Assembly (NCBI GenBank): GCA_964615935.1
Contig: CAZTTG010000027.1
Location: forward strand, 5,305-69,304
Direction of reading: 5' to 3'
DNA length: 64,000 nucleotides
Source of the DNA: CAZTTG01 sp964615935
Lineage (GTDB): Bacteria; Planctomycetota; UBA1135; GCA-002686595
The translations under genes and the position numbers were made by a program. Below are positions 43,878 through 55,364 of the stretch, in pieces; position 1 is the first letter of the stretch, and every line of letters begins with the position of its first letter. The notes below the pieces were generated by a model. That model did not search any database and was not told the origin of the DNA. It saw only the letters and a list, made by a program, of their open reading frames with translations.

Positions 43878-44588
43878 TCAGCTCCGGATGGTCGTTCCCA
43901 GGTCTTCGCCCTTGATGACGCGTTCGATGTTGCCCTCTTCGAACAGGTTGAACACCACCACCGCCAGGTCGCCGTCCTGGCACAGCGAGACGGCGGCGGC
44001 GTCCATGACCTTGAGGCCCCGCTGCAGCACGTCGGCGTGCGTCAGGCGCGGCAGGCGGCGCGCCTCGGGGTCCTTCATCGGATCGGCGCTGTACACGCCG
44101 TCCACCTTGGTGGCCTTGAGCAGCACCTCGCAGCCCAGCTCGCGCGCCCGCAGGGCGGCCGCCGTATCGGTGGTGAAGAAGGGGTTGCCGGTCCCCGCGG
44201 CGAGGATCACCACCCGACCGCGCTCCAGGTGGGTCAGGGCCCGTCGCCTCAGGAAGGGCTCCGCCACCTGCCGGATCTCGAGGGCCGTCATGACGCGCGT
44301 CTCGACCGAGTACTTCTCGATCGCCTCCGAGAGGGCCAGGGCGTTGATGACGGTGCCCAGCATGCCCATGTAGTCGGCGCTGGCGCGCTCCCCTCCCAGG
44401 GCGCTGAACTCGGATCCGCGCAGGATGTTGCCCCCCCCGCAGACGATGGCCGTCTCGACCCCCAGGCAGCTCACCTTGGCCACCTGGCGGGCGATCCGGT
44501 CGACGGCCTCGGGATCCAGGCCGTTGCCGGTGTCGGGATCGCCCAGCGCCTCTCCGGACAGCTTGAGCAGGACTCGCTGGTAGGCCAT
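43878..44588 (-). CDS. pyrH: Uridylate (UMP) kinase
   Basis: The 236-residue hexameric kinase phosphorylates UMP to UDP. It shows RVLLKLSGEAL, ETAIVCGGGNILRGSEF, DYMGMLGTVINALAL, VVILAAGTGNPFFTTDTAAALRA region, LLKATKVDGVYSADPMKDP and DLAVVVFNLFEEGNI, all typical of the bacterial amino-acid-kinase family. It lies between tsf and frr in the classical order. Confidence 0.97.
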   Translation of the reverse strand: MAYQRVLLKLSGEALGDPDTGNGLDPEAVDRIARQVAKVSCLGVETAIVCGGGNILRGSEFSALGGERASADYMGMLGTVINALALSEAIEKYSVETRVMTALEIRQVAEPFLRRRALTHLERGRVVILAAGTGNPFFTTDTAAALRARELGCEVLLKATKVDGVYSADPMKDPEARRLPRLTHADVLQRGLKVMDAAAVSLCQDGDLAVVVFNLFEEGNIERVIKGEDLGTTIRS

Positions 44589-44692
44589 GGCGATTCGGTT
44601 CGGGTCGCGCGGGGATTCGGGGTCGGGGCTCGCCCAGGGTAGTGACCCGCGGCCCCGCCGGCCAGCCCGCCGCGGCCTCGCGGCGAGCGCGC

Positions 44693-45532
44693 CTAGCCGA
44701 TCTGGAGGAGGTGGAAGGCCTCGATCCGGGAATCGGGCCCCAGCTCCTCCTGCAGGGCCTTCTGGACGGTCTTCTTGTCGTCCATGACCCAGGGCTGCTC
44801 GACCAGCACGGTGCCGGCGTAGAACTTCTCCAGCTTGCCCTGGATGATCTTCTCCTGGATGTTCTCGGGCTTCTTCTCCACCTCGGCCCGGTAGATCCCG
44901 GTCTCCCGCTCCAGGACGGCGGGGGCGATCTCCTCGCGGTTCAGCACGGTGGGCTTGAGGGCCACCGCGTGCATGCCCAGGCTCTTGATGAAGACGTCGG
45001 CCTTCTCCTCCTCGGCGGCGGTGCTCACCGAGAGGAGGGCCCCGGCCTTGCCGTCGTGGTGCAGGTAGCTGCCCACGCGGCCGGCGGGGTTCTCCAGGAC
45101 GTGCACCCGGGCGAGCTGCATGTTCTCCCCGGTCCGCGCCACGATCTCCTTGATGGCCTCCTCGACCGTCCCGCCGGACGACCAGGGCTGGGCCAGCATC
45201 TCCCCGGCGTCACCGGGGCGCTGGCTCAGGGCGTGCTCGACGAGCTCTCCCAGGAGCCGCACGACGTTCTCGCTGCGGACCACGAAGTCGGTCTCGGTGG
45301 TCAGGGCCAGCATGGCGCCGGCGCGCCGATCGTCGGCGATCCTCACGGCGACAGCCCCCTCGGCCATCTCCCGGCTCGACTTGCGCGCGGCGGTCTTCAG
45401 GCCCGCCTTGCGGAGGTAGTCGAAGGCCCCCTCCCGATCGCCGCCGGCGGCCTCCAGCGCCTTCTTGCACTCCATCATGCCGGCCCCGCTGCGCTCGCGG
45501 AGCTCCCGGACCATCTGTGCCGTGATCGCCAT
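44693..45532 (-). CDS. tsf: Translation elongation factor Ts
   Basis: EF-Ts exchanges GDP for GTP on EF-Tu. The 279-residue protein starts MAITAQMVRELRERSGAGMM and has the TDFV motif (LTTETDFVVRSENV) with the upstream KKALEAAGGDREGAFDYLRKAGL UBA-like region, the core, and the C-terminal YAGTVLVEQPWVMDDKKTVQKAL. Length is normal. The ATG at 45532 is preferred over a TTG two codons earlier. A strong hairpin separates it from rpsB. Confidence 0.96.
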   Translation of the reverse strand: MAITAQMVRELRERSGAGMMECKKALEAAGGDREGAFDYLRKAGLKTAARKSSREMAEGAVAVRIADDRRAGAMLALTTETDFVVRSENVVRLLGELVEHALSQRPGDAGEMLAQPWSSGGTVEEAIKEIVARTGENMQLARVHVLENPAGRVGSYLHHDGKAGALLSVSTAAEEEKADVFIKSLGMHAVALKPTVLNREEIAPAVLERETGIYRAEVEKKPENIQEKIIQGKLEKFYAGTVLVEQPWVMDDKKTVQKALQEELGPDSRIEAFHLLQIG

Positions 45533-45575
45533 GTTCAAAACCTACTGCTGGAAGCGGAGAGTCGATCGGGGGAGC

Positions 45576-45602
45576 CCGGCGCGCCGCCCGTCGGCGCGCC
45601 GG
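45576..45602 (-). terminator. Strong hairpin between rpsB and tsf (attenuator candidate)
   Basis: CCGGCGCGCC (45576-45585) pairs perfectly with GGCGCGCCGG (45593-45602) around a 7-nt loop, in the 99-bp spacer. There is no T-run. Partial termination here would set the ratio of S2 to EF-Ts, as is known between rpsB and tsf in E. coli. Confidence 0.5.
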
Positions 45603-45631
45603 AGCCTGGATCCGATCCGGGCCGGAGGAGC

Positions 45632-46687
45632 TCAGCCCTCGGAGGGGGCGGGCGTCTCGGTGCCGCCGCTGGAGGGCGCGGCGCTCGGCTCGGGATCGGG
45701 CTGCGGGGCAGGAGCCGCGGGGGGCTTCTCGAGAACCGCGGGGGGGGTCTCGGGAGCCGGCGCGGGCGCCTCGGGAGCCGGCGCGGCCTCGGCGCTGCCG
45801 TTCTCCGAGGGCTTCTCGGCGGGCTTCGCCTCGGGCGCGGGCGGGGTCACCTCGGCGGGAGCCTCCGCGGGCTTGTCCGAGGGGGTGCGACGGGCGGTGC
45901 GCCGGCGGCCGCGAGGGGGACGGTTGCCCCGGGTGGGCCGCGGCTCGTCGAGCTCGCGCTGCTCCTTCTCGGCCCGAGCGGCGCGCGCCATGGCCGCCTC
46001 GCTGCGGTTGGCGCAACCCTCCTCGACGGCACCCAGCAGCTTGTCGATCAGGAGGCGCACCGATTTGAGGGCGTCGTCGTTGCCCGGGATGACGATGTCG
46101 CACTGGGTCGGATCGCAGTCCGTGTCCAGGACTCCGATCACCGGCACGTTCATCTTGCGGGCCTCGCGGACGGCGTTGCACTCCCGGGCGGGATCGATGA
46201 CGACCATCGCCCCGGGGACGGTGGTCATCTCGCGGATGCCCGAGAGGTTGCGCTCGATCTTGCGACGCTCGCGGCGCAGGGTCGCGATCATCTTCTTCGA
46301 GTGCTGGTGGATGCTGCCGTCATCCTCCATCGTCTCCAGCGCCTCGAGCCGCCGCAGGCGGCTGCGGATCACCGAGAAGTTGGTCAGGGTCCCGCCGATC
46401 CAGCGCTCGGTGACGATGGGCATGCCGGTGCGCTGGCCGGCGTCCTGGATGACGCCCTTGACCTGTCGCTTGGTGCCCACCCACAGGACCTGGTAGCCCT
46501 CGGCGGTGACGTGGTAGAGGAAGTTCTGCGCTCGGATCAGCCCCCTGATCGTTTCGCGCAAGTCCATGATGTGGATCAGGTTCCGGCGGCCGTGAATGAA
46601 GGGGGCCATCTTCGGATTCCACCGCGAGACGCGGCATCCGAAGTGCACGCCGGAGTTGATCAGCTCTTGTATGGTGACGGTTTCCAT
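45632..46687 (-). CDS. rpsB: Ribosomal protein S2 with long acidic Pro/Ala tail
   Basis: S2 is a 30S protein. The core (1-240) is standard: TIQELINSGVHFGCRVSRWNPKMAPFI region, RNLIHIMDLRETI, VLWVGTKRQVKGVI, RWIGGTLTNFSVI, DPTQCDIVIPGNDDALKSV and LLIDKLLGAVEEGC. At 351 residues it is about 100 longer than most S2 proteins because of a C-terminal extension, first basic (NRPPRGRRRTARR) and then rich in Pro, Ala, Glu and Ser. The ATG at 46687 (METVTIQEL) is the family start. It heads rpsB-tsf-pyrH-frr. Confidence 0.95.
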   Translation of the reverse strand: METVTIQELINSGVHFGCRVSRWNPKMAPFIHGRRNLIHIMDLRETIRGLIRAQNFLYHVTAEGYQVLWVGTKRQVKGVIQDAGQRTGMPIVTERWIGGTLTNFSVIRSRLRRLEALETMEDDGSIHQHSKKMIATLRRERRKIERNLSGIREMTTVPGAMVVIDPARECNAVREARKMNVPVIGVLDTDCDPTQCDIVIPGNDDALKSVRLLIDKLLGAVEEGCANRSEAAMARAARAEKEQRELDEPRPTRGNRPPRGRRRTARRTPSDKPAEAPAEVTPPAPEAKPAEKPSENGSAEAAPAPEAPAPAPETPPAVLEKPPAAPAPQPDPEPSAAPSSGGTETPAPSEG

Positions 46688-46927
46688 GAACGCTGGCTGG
46701 TTCCGGGCGGTCCGCTCCCCGCCGCGCGGGTGGCGCACCGGCACAGGGGGCTTCCTCCACCCGGTCTGAAGGACCTCGGTCCCTGCACCTCCTCGGGGCC
46801 GCGAGTGGCCCCCTATGGGCGAAACCCAGACGAGACCACCCCTTCCCGCCGGTGAGGCGGGTCCGAAAACGCAAGAAGGGGGCCCCGCACGCGGGTCGTG
46901 CCACGGCGCAGAGATTTTAGGGGTCGG
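46688..46927 (-). promoter_or_regulatory. Long 5' leader of rpsB
   Basis: About 235 nt separate the predicted promoter from the start codon, enough for a regulatory leader. It contains GGGGCC (46795-46800) paired with GGCCCC (46807-46812), and a CCCGCC/GGCGGG pair near 46855-46870. Autoregulation by S2 of its own leader is known in other bacteria; whether this leader matches that RNA cannot be judged here. Confidence 0.4.
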
Positions 46928-46955
46928 ATTCTAGCCCCGGGGCCTTCGCTGTCAA
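46928..46955 (-). promoter_or_regulatory. Sigma-70 promoter of the rpsB operon
   Basis: On the minus strand TTGACA (46955-46950) is followed after 16 bp by TAGAAT (46933-46928), the best -35/-10 pair in the window. The AT-rich stretch directly after it supports strand opening. Confidence 0.65.
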
Positions 46956-47317
46956 ACTCGAAAGCCCTATGGCAACTGGCCGGGCGAAAAGGCGTACTCT
47001 TCAGTCCGGTCCCCGGGCCCGCAGGCGGGTCCGGACCCCGCCCCGGGCGAGCGCCGGAGCCGACGGGCTCGATCCCCCCCGGGGCTCGAACCCCCGGACC
47101 CCGCGGTCCGCCCGCCCGGTTCGGGGCTGGCAAAGAGAGAAAAGCACCTTCCTAATCGAGGGCGTATTGGCAGTATTTGACCAAGGGAATCTCGGAGACC
47201 CCCCCCCGGAGAGCGGGGGCTGCATCGCCGGTCGAACGCGAGCCCGCCGCTCCGTCCGCGCCGGCCGAGCGCCTCGGCCAGAACGGCGATCTCGCCGTGC
47301 CCGGGCCCGGGACCATC
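46956..47317 (+). other. Non-coding region before the GGDEF gene
   Basis: No gene is seen. GTCCGG/CCGGAC near 47000-47035 can form a GC hairpin. 47080-47100 resembles a tRNA T-arm on the minus strand but no cloverleaf can be built. A short AT-richer island at 47130-47190 may hold the GGDEF promoter, but no convincing -35/-10 pair is visible. The frame of the GGDEF gene is open from a TTG at 47177. Confidence 0.5.
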
Positions 47318-48313
47318 ATGAGCACGGCCGATCTCATCCTGGTTTGCGATCATCGAGGAGAGGGCACCTCGAGCTGGGTGGCACCCCTGGCGACCGCGGG
47401 CTACCGACTGGAGTCGACCGGCAACCTGCGCCAGACCCTCCTGGCCCTGGCCCGGGGGCGCCCGGCCGTCATCGTGATCGATCCGCTGGCCAGCGGGGGC
47501 GAGGTCGAGCTGGACGCCATCGCCCGCTGCCGCCCCCAGGAGCCCCCCACCCCGGTGCTGGTGGTGGCCGACGCCCAGGATCCGCGGCCCACGGTCGTGG
47601 GGACGCGCACCCTGGAGACGGGCCTGTGGGACCTCGTCTATCGGGACGCGCCGATCGAGGAGTTCCTGATGCGCATCAAGGGCCTGCAGGTGCGGCAGCG
47701 GCAGATGAGCGAGACCCAGGCCGAGATGCAGGAGCTGCGCCACCGGGCCTACCACGACGACCTCACCGAGCTCCTGCGGGGCGAGACCTTCCGCTTCCGC
47801 GTGCGGGAGCACTTCTCCGCCGCCCAGCGCCACGGGCTCGACCTGGCCCTCCTGCACCTGGACCTGGACGACTTCGGGGCGGTCAACAAGGAGCACGATC
47901 ACCTGGTGGGCAACTACCTGATCGAGAAGGTGGGAGGGGTGATCCAGGGGGCCCTGAGGGCCGAGGACGTCGCCGGCCGGCTGGGCGGGGACGAGTTCGG
48001 CGTGCTCCTGCCCTACACCCGCAAGATCGACGCGGCCACCGTGCTCCAGCGCCTGCTGAGCACCATCAGCGACCTGTCCGGGCGGCCCCCGGGCGCCAAG
48101 GGCGAGATCTCCGTCAGCGCCAGCGTCGGCTTCGAGACCTTCAACGGCCGGGACCTCGACACGGTGGACACCCTGCTGTGCCACACCGAGGAGGCCCTCC
48201 ACGAGGCCAAGCGCCGGGGCGGCAACCGGGGCGTCTACTACCGCGACCTCCGGCGGTACGACCCGTCCGACGACGCCGGCGAGCCGCCCGTCCGGCCACC
48301 CCGCTCGAGCTAA
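47318..48313 (+). CDS. GGDEF-domain protein (probable diguanylate cyclase) with receiver-like N-domain
   Basis: The 331-residue protein has an N-terminal CheY-like fold (about 1-120: DLILVCDHRG, AVIVIDPLASGGEVELDAI, TPVLVVADAQD) that lacks a clear phospho-acceptor set, a helical linker, and a C-terminal GGDEF domain with YHDDLTELLRG, LLHLDLDDFGAVNKEHDH and an intact RLGGDEFGVLLP. It should make c-di-GMP unless degenerate elsewhere. No RxxD inhibitory site is evident. The ATG at 47318 is chosen because the 47 codons before it are Pro/Ala-rich and unlike any domain. Its TAA is the first part of the long inverted repeat. Confidence 0.85.
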   Translation: MSTADLILVCDHRGEGTSSWVAPLATAGYRLESTGNLRQTLLALARGRPAVIVIDPLASGGEVELDAIARCRPQEPPTPVLVVADAQDPRPTVVGTRTLETGLWDLVYRDAPIEEFLMRIKGLQVRQRQMSETQAEMQELRHRAYHDDLTELLRGETFRFRVREHFSAAQRHGLDLALLHLDLDDFGAVNKEHDHLVGNYLIEKVGGVIQGALRAEDVAGRLGGDEFGVLLPYTRKIDAATVLQRLLSTISDLSGRPPGAKGEISVSASVGFETFNGRDLDTVDTLLCHTEEALHEAKRRGGNRGVYYRDLRRYDPSDDAGEPPVRPPRSS

Positions 48314-48476
48314 GTGTCCCGAGTCAGGAGTTCGTGCACACATCTCGCGCCCCTGGCGGCCCCTGGCGGCGTTGCAGCTCCTCCGAGTATTGCGTGCGAA
48401 TACGCGTCGTCGCTGCGCCTAGCCAGAGCCCACCAGGGGCGCGATCTGTGCACTCGAACTTCTGACTCGGGACACT
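48313..48476. repeat. 164-bp long inverted repeat between two stop codons
   Basis: 48313-48327 pairs perfectly with 48462-48476 (15 bp). Pairing continues through 48328-48334/48455-48461, 48335-48340/48447-48452, 48342-48344/48443-48445 and 48347-48356/48433-48442, about 41 bp in all with small bulges. Both ends coincide with the stop codons of the convergent GGDEF and NPCBM genes. The loop region (48357-48432) holds a smaller hairpin GTATT/AATAC around 48387-48401. No ORF is present. It looks like a MITE or a bidirectional terminator-type element. Confidence 0.85.
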
Positions 48477-49710
48477 AGCGAAGAAGCAGCACGCGCAGCC
48501 AGTCCGCCCGGTCGGCCACGTGGAAGTCGTCGGCCATGTCCACCTCGAGGACGAGTTCGCGGGCCCCGGCGAGGTCCACGGCCGGAATGGAGACGGGGGC
48601 CTGACCTCCCCGCAGGACTCGGCTGGCCCACCGCTCCTCCCCGTCGACCAGGATCCTGAACACCACCGAGCCCCGGGCCGGCAGCTGGAGCACCTGGTCG
48701 TCGACGGCCGCGCTGCCGCGCAGGGAGCGCCAGCGGCCGTCCAGCTCCCAGCCCAGCCGGCTGGGCGCGTGCACGCCGATCCCCCGGGTCCAGCTCCGCC
48801 CCCCCGCCACCAGCGGGGTCCCGGTCACCGAGCGATCCATCCGGTGGGGCCAGGTCATCCCCATGTCGTCGCCGAAGGGGGAGCCCTCCTCGGCCCGGCT
48901 CGGGGGCAGGTCGGAGAGGAAGGCGATGCTGCCGTCGTCGAGGGCGATCTCCGAGATGGCCTCGAGCGGCAGGCCGACCGGCGCCGAGCCCCCCACCTCC
49001 AGCAGGCACCCGGCCCGGCTCAGGGCCTGGAGGCGGCCTCGCAGGCGCCCCCCGTCGATCAGGTCGACCGCGACCGGGAGCCCCTCGACCGCCTCGCCCT
49101 CGGGCTCCTCCTCGAGGGGCGCCACGAAGAGCGCGGCGAGCTCGTCCCACGGAAACAGCCGGCTTCCGAGGAGGCTGTCGAAGCGCACGCCCTCGGGTGT
49201 GAGCTCCTCCACCGTGCCGTCCACGCGATCCACCGCGCCCCGGCGTACCCACAGCAGGCGGTCGCCCTCGGGAGCCGGCCCCGCGGCCTCCCCGGCCGGG
49301 ATGCGGTCGGGGAACTCCAGGCTGCGCAGATCGTCGATGCGCAGCGCCAGCGAGATGCGGCCCACCAGCTCGATCTCGAGCTCCTCCCCCCGCCCGCCGA
49401 CCGGGCGGCCAAAGAGCCGGTTGCCGCCGGCCAGGGTGATCTCGGCCAGGGGGCCGGCGTCCGCGGAGATCGGCAGGGGGTCGAGGCCCTCGAAGCGAAT
49501 CAGGACCGCCCCCTCCCGGCCCAGGAGCTCGGCGGAGAGCTCCGCCAGATCCCTGCGGGTCAGGTCCCCGTCGGCGGCCTCCAGGAGCGCGACCGGATCC
49601 TCCCGTCCGGGAGCGGCGCCGAGCAGCACCGGGAGCAGGAGGAGGAGCGCCGCGCCGGGGAAGGCCCGGCGTCGGGTCGCTGCGAATCGGGATCGAGCTC
49701 GGGACACCAC
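48475..49710 (-). CDS. Secreted protein with C-terminal NPCBM domain
   Basis: The 411-residue protein has a signal peptide (FPGAALLLLLPVLLGAAPG) and an N-terminal region with beta repeats (about 85-260: ITLAGGNRLFGRPV, LIDGGRLRGRLQALSRAG, SM-like short strands). The C-terminal 120 residues match an NPCBM/NEW2 carbohydrate-binding module: SWTRGIGVHAPSRLGWEL, GSVVFRILVDGEERWAS and the end ADDFHVADRADWLRVLL. These modules are frequent in planctomycete envelope proteins. The start is a GTG at 49710. Its stop lies in the arm of the inverted repeat. Confidence 0.75.
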   Translation of the reverse strand: MVSRARSRFAATRRRAFPGAALLLLLPVLLGAAPGREDPVALLEAADGDLTRRDLAELSAELLGREGAVLIRFEGLDPLPISADAGPLAEITLAGGNRLFGRPVGGRGEELEIELVGRISLALRIDDLRSLEFPDRIPAGEAAGPAPEGDRLLWVRRGAVDRVDGTVEELTPEGVRFDSLLGSRLFPWDELAALFVAPLEEEPEGEAVEGLPVAVDLIDGGRLRGRLQALSRAGCLLEVGGSAPVGLPLEAISEIALDDGSIAFLSDLPPSRAEEGSPFGDDMGMTWPHRMDRSVTGTPLVAGGRSWTRGIGVHAPSRLGWELDGRWRSLRGSAAVDDQVLQLPARGSVVFRILVDGEERWASRVLRGGQAPVSIPAVDLAGARELVLEVDMADDFHVADRADWLRVLLLR

Positions 49711-49748
49711 GGGAACATCCTAGCGCAGCCCCGCCGGCGAGTCCCAGG

Positions 49749-49804
49749 CTGTCAGGATGGCAGGCCCCGCGATCGATCGCGCGCGCCGCTGCCAACCTGG
49801 CAGC
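49749..49804. promoter_or_regulatory. Pair of matching inverted repeats upstream of groEL
   Basis: CTGTCA-GGA-TGGCAG (49749-49763) and GCTGCCA-ACC-TGGCAGC (49788-49804) share the form CTGYCA-N3-TGGCAG. Their centres are 40 bp apart, about four helical turns, and lie about 100 and 140 bp before the start predicted from the sigma-54 site. This is the layout of enhancer-binding-protein sites. No CIRCE (HrcA) element is present. Confidence 0.55.
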
Positions 49805-49870
49805 AGGGCCTGGGAGGGTGCCGGGCCGGGGAGGCGCCCTGCCGCCGCGCCGGGAGGCACGGTGCCCCGC

Positions 49871-49885
49871 GGCACCCTTCTTGCT
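49871..49885 (+). promoter_or_regulatory. Sigma-54 (-24/-12) promoter candidate of the chaperone cluster
   Basis: GGCAC (49871-49875), five bases, TTGCT (49881-49885) matches the GGCAC-N5-TTGCW core of sigma-54 promoters at every core position. GG and GC are 12 bp apart, as required. Transcription would start near 49896, giving a leader of about 175 nt before groEL. GGTGCC-CCGC-GGCACC (49861-49876) overlaps the -24 element as a hairpin. Confidence 0.55.
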
Positions 49886-50071
49886 TCCGCCAGGGCCGGC
49901 GCCCGTGCTGCGCCGCGCCGCCCCCCCGGGAGCTCGGCGCGCCGGCCCGCTCGCCAGCCCGTTCGATCCTAATCGGCTTCCCGCCGCGCCTTCCGGCCCT
50001 GCCCCGGCGTGGCGCTTCCTCGTGGCTCGGGGCCCTCCCCGCCGCAACCAGCGACGAAAGCAGTCCATTCC

Positions 50072-51802
<1,731 letters not shown>

Positions 51803-51901
51803 TCCGCCCGACTCCCCCGCACCACCCCACCGACCCCCTGACCCCCTTCCGAATCCTCCCCACCGCCCCCTGGACCGAATACCGAAGAGGCTGCAAGCAT
51901 C

Positions 51902-53506
<1,605 letters not shown>

Positions 53507-53518
53507 TCCCGACCGATC

Positions 53519-53555
53519 GGCCTCCTCCCCGCCGTCCGAGGGCCGGGGGGAGGCC
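53519..53555 (+). terminator. Strong GC hairpin between groEL2 and dnaJ
   Basis: GGCCTCC-T-CCCCG (53519-53531) pairs with CGGGGGGAGGCC (53544-53555) with one bulge, in the 103-bp gap after groEL2. There is no T-run. It may partly end transcription or stabilise the groEL mRNA, making dnaJ expression lower. Confidence 0.5.
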
Positions 53556-53609
53556 GGCTCCTCTCGCTGGCGAGGCCCGCGCCCCCCTCGGACACCTGCG
53601 AAGCACCCC

Positions 53610-54737
53610 ATGAGCCAGAAGCGAGACTACTACGAGGTCCTGGGCGTCGAGCGGGGCGCGTCGCAGGACGAGATCAAGCGGGCCTACCGCCGGATGGCCC
53701 TGAAGCACCACCCCGACCGCAACGAGGGGAACCCCGAGGCCGAGGAGCGCTTCAAGGAGGCCGCCGAGGCCTACGACGTCCTGAGCGACGCGCAAAAGCG
53801 CCAGCAGTACGACCAGTTCGGCCACGCCGCCTTCGGGCCGACCGGGGCGCCGGGCACGCGCTTCACCAACATCGAGGACATCTTCGAGGCCTTCGGGGAC
53901 ATCTTCGGCGGCGGGGGCATCTTCGGCGACCTCTTCGCCGGCGGCGGCCGCCGCCGGCGCGGCGGCCCTCGGCCGGGGCGCGACCTGCGGATCATCCTCG
54001 ACCTCTCCCTGGGGGAGATCGACCAGGGGGTCGAGCGGGTGGTCGAGCTCAAGCGCATGGACCAGTGCGAGCGCTGCTCGGGCAACGGCTGCGAGCCGGG
54101 CACGGGGATCGCCACCTGCCCCACCTGCGGGGGCCGCGGCCAGGTCCACCGCAGCCAGGGCTTCTTCACCATGGCCGCCCCCTGCCAGGCCTGTGGCGGC
54201 CGGGGCCAGAGCCCCGAGAGCCGCTGCCGCACCTGCTCGGGCCAGGGCCGGGTCCCGCACAAGAGCGAGATCAAGATCCAGATCCCGGCCGGGATCGAGG
54301 AGGGCGTGCGCCTGAGGGTCGCCGGCCAGGGAGACCAGGGGGACGCCGGCGCGCCGCGCGGGGACCTCTACTGCATGATCCGGGAGCGCGAGCACCGGAT
54401 CTTCCAGCGCAGCGGGGCCGACCTGATCACCGAGATCCCGCTGAGCTTCGCCCAGATGGCCCTAGGCGCCGCCGTGGAGGTGCCCACCCTGCGGGGCCGC
54501 GCCGAGATGAAGATCCCCGCCGGCACCCAGAGCGGCAAGGTCTTCCGGCTGCGGGGAGAGGGCATGCCCTACATGGACTCACGCGGCCGGGGCGACCAGC
54601 TGGTACGCGTCTTCATCGAGGTCCCCACCAAGCTCACCGACCGCCAGCGGGAGATCCTGACCGAGTTCGGGGAGATCGAGGAGAAGACCTCGGGCCACAA
54701 GTCCCTGTTCGAGAAGATCGCCAACTACTTCAACTGA
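53610..54737 (+). CDS. dnaJ: Chaperone DnaJ
   Basis: The 375-residue Hsp40 has the J domain with HPD (LKHHPDRNEG), a Gly/Phe-rich linker (about 75-115), four zinc-finger CxxCxGxG-type motifs (CERCSGNGC, CPTCGGRG, CQACGGRG, CRTCSGQG) and the two C-terminal beta domains. It stimulates DnaK ATPase and delivers substrates. dnaK itself is not in the window; grpE follows after 1 bp. Confidence 0.96.
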   Translation: MSQKRDYYEVLGVERGASQDEIKRAYRRMALKHHPDRNEGNPEAEERFKEAAEAYDVLSDAQKRQQYDQFGHAAFGPTGAPGTRFTNIEDIFEAFGDIFGGGGIFGDLFAGGGRRRRGGPRPGRDLRIILDLSLGEIDQGVERVVELKRMDQCERCSGNGCEPGTGIATCPTCGGRGQVHRSQGFFTMAAPCQACGGRGQSPESRCRTCSGQGRVPHKSEIKIQIPAGIEEGVRLRVAGQGDQGDAGAPRGDLYCMIREREHRIFQRSGADLITEIPLSFAQMALGAAVEVPTLRGRAEMKIPAGTQSGKVFRLRGEGMPYMDSRGRGDQLVRVFIEVPTKLTDRQREILTEFGEIEEKTSGHKSLFEKIANYFN

Positions 54738-54738
54738 C

Positions 54739-55359
54739 ATGAAGCCGCGAACGAAGAAGGGCAAGGAGCGAGAGCCCGAGGACCGGCCGGACGAGACCGC
54801 GGAGAAGCAGGCCCCGGAGGAGGAGCTCGCGGAGGTCGAGGGTGAGGCCGAGTCCGAGCTCGAGCAGGCCATCCGCGAGCGGGAGGAGTTCCGCGCCCAC
54901 TGGCAGCGGGCCCAGGCCGACTGCCAGAACCTGCGCCGCCGGCACCTCGCCGAGCTGGACGCCGGGCGCCGGCGCGCCATGCAGCCCCTGCTCCACAACC
55001 TGCTGACCGTGCTGGACCACCTGGAGATGGCCCTGGCCTGCCCCACCACCACGGAGGAGAGCCGGAACCTGGCCATGGGCGTGCGGCTCACCTGCGACCA
55101 GCTCCTGTCGGCGCTCAAGGAGGAGGGGGTCGAGCCCCTGCCGGAGGAGGGTCCCTTCGACCCCACCCGGCACGAGGCGGTCGAGACGGTCGAGGAGTCG
55201 GAGGCGGAGCCCGGGGCCCTGGTGCGCACCCTGCGCAAGGGCTACGCCTGGGGCGAGCAGGTGCTGCGCGCCGCCCGCGTGGTGGTCGCCGCGGGGCCCG
55301 AGGAGGAGGAGAGCTCCGAGGACGAGGACCCCCAGGACGAGGTGCCGGAGGAGGGATAG
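54739..55359 (+). CDS. grpE: Nucleotide exchange factor GrpE
   Basis: The 206-residue protein has the GrpE layout: an acidic disordered start, a long coiled coil (REEFRAHWQRAQADCQNLRRR), LLHNLLTVLDHLEMAL, LSALKEEGVEPL, FDPTRHEAVETV and the typical LRKGYAWGEQVLRAARVVVA. The acidic C-terminal tail (EEEESSEDEDPQDEVPEEG) is unusual. It releases ADP from DnaK. It is 1 bp from dnaJ and 5 bp from the fmdB-like gene. Confidence 0.93.
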   Translation: MKPRTKKGKEREPEDRPDETAEKQAPEEELAEVEGEAESELEQAIREREEFRAHWQRAQADCQNLRRRHLAELDAGRRRAMQPLLHNLLTVLDHLEMALACPTTTEESRNLAMGVRLTCDQLLSALKEEGVEPLPEEGPFDPTRHEAVETVEESEAEPGALVRTLRKGYAWGEQVLRAARVVVAAGPEEEESSEDEDPQDEVPEEG

Positions 55360-55364
55360 AGGCC

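Noticed and set aside
47071..47130. tRNA-like T-arm (GGTTCGAGC-type loop) on the minus strand
   Set aside because: No acceptor, D-arm or seven-base anticodon loop can be built around it. The GC-rich pairing is likely chance or a decayed remnant.
49860..49876. GGTGCC-CCGC-GGCACC hairpin before groEL as a CIRCE-type operator
   Set aside because: Sequence and spacing do not match CIRCE (TTAGCACTC-N9-GAGTGCTAA), and it overlaps the better sigma-54 match.
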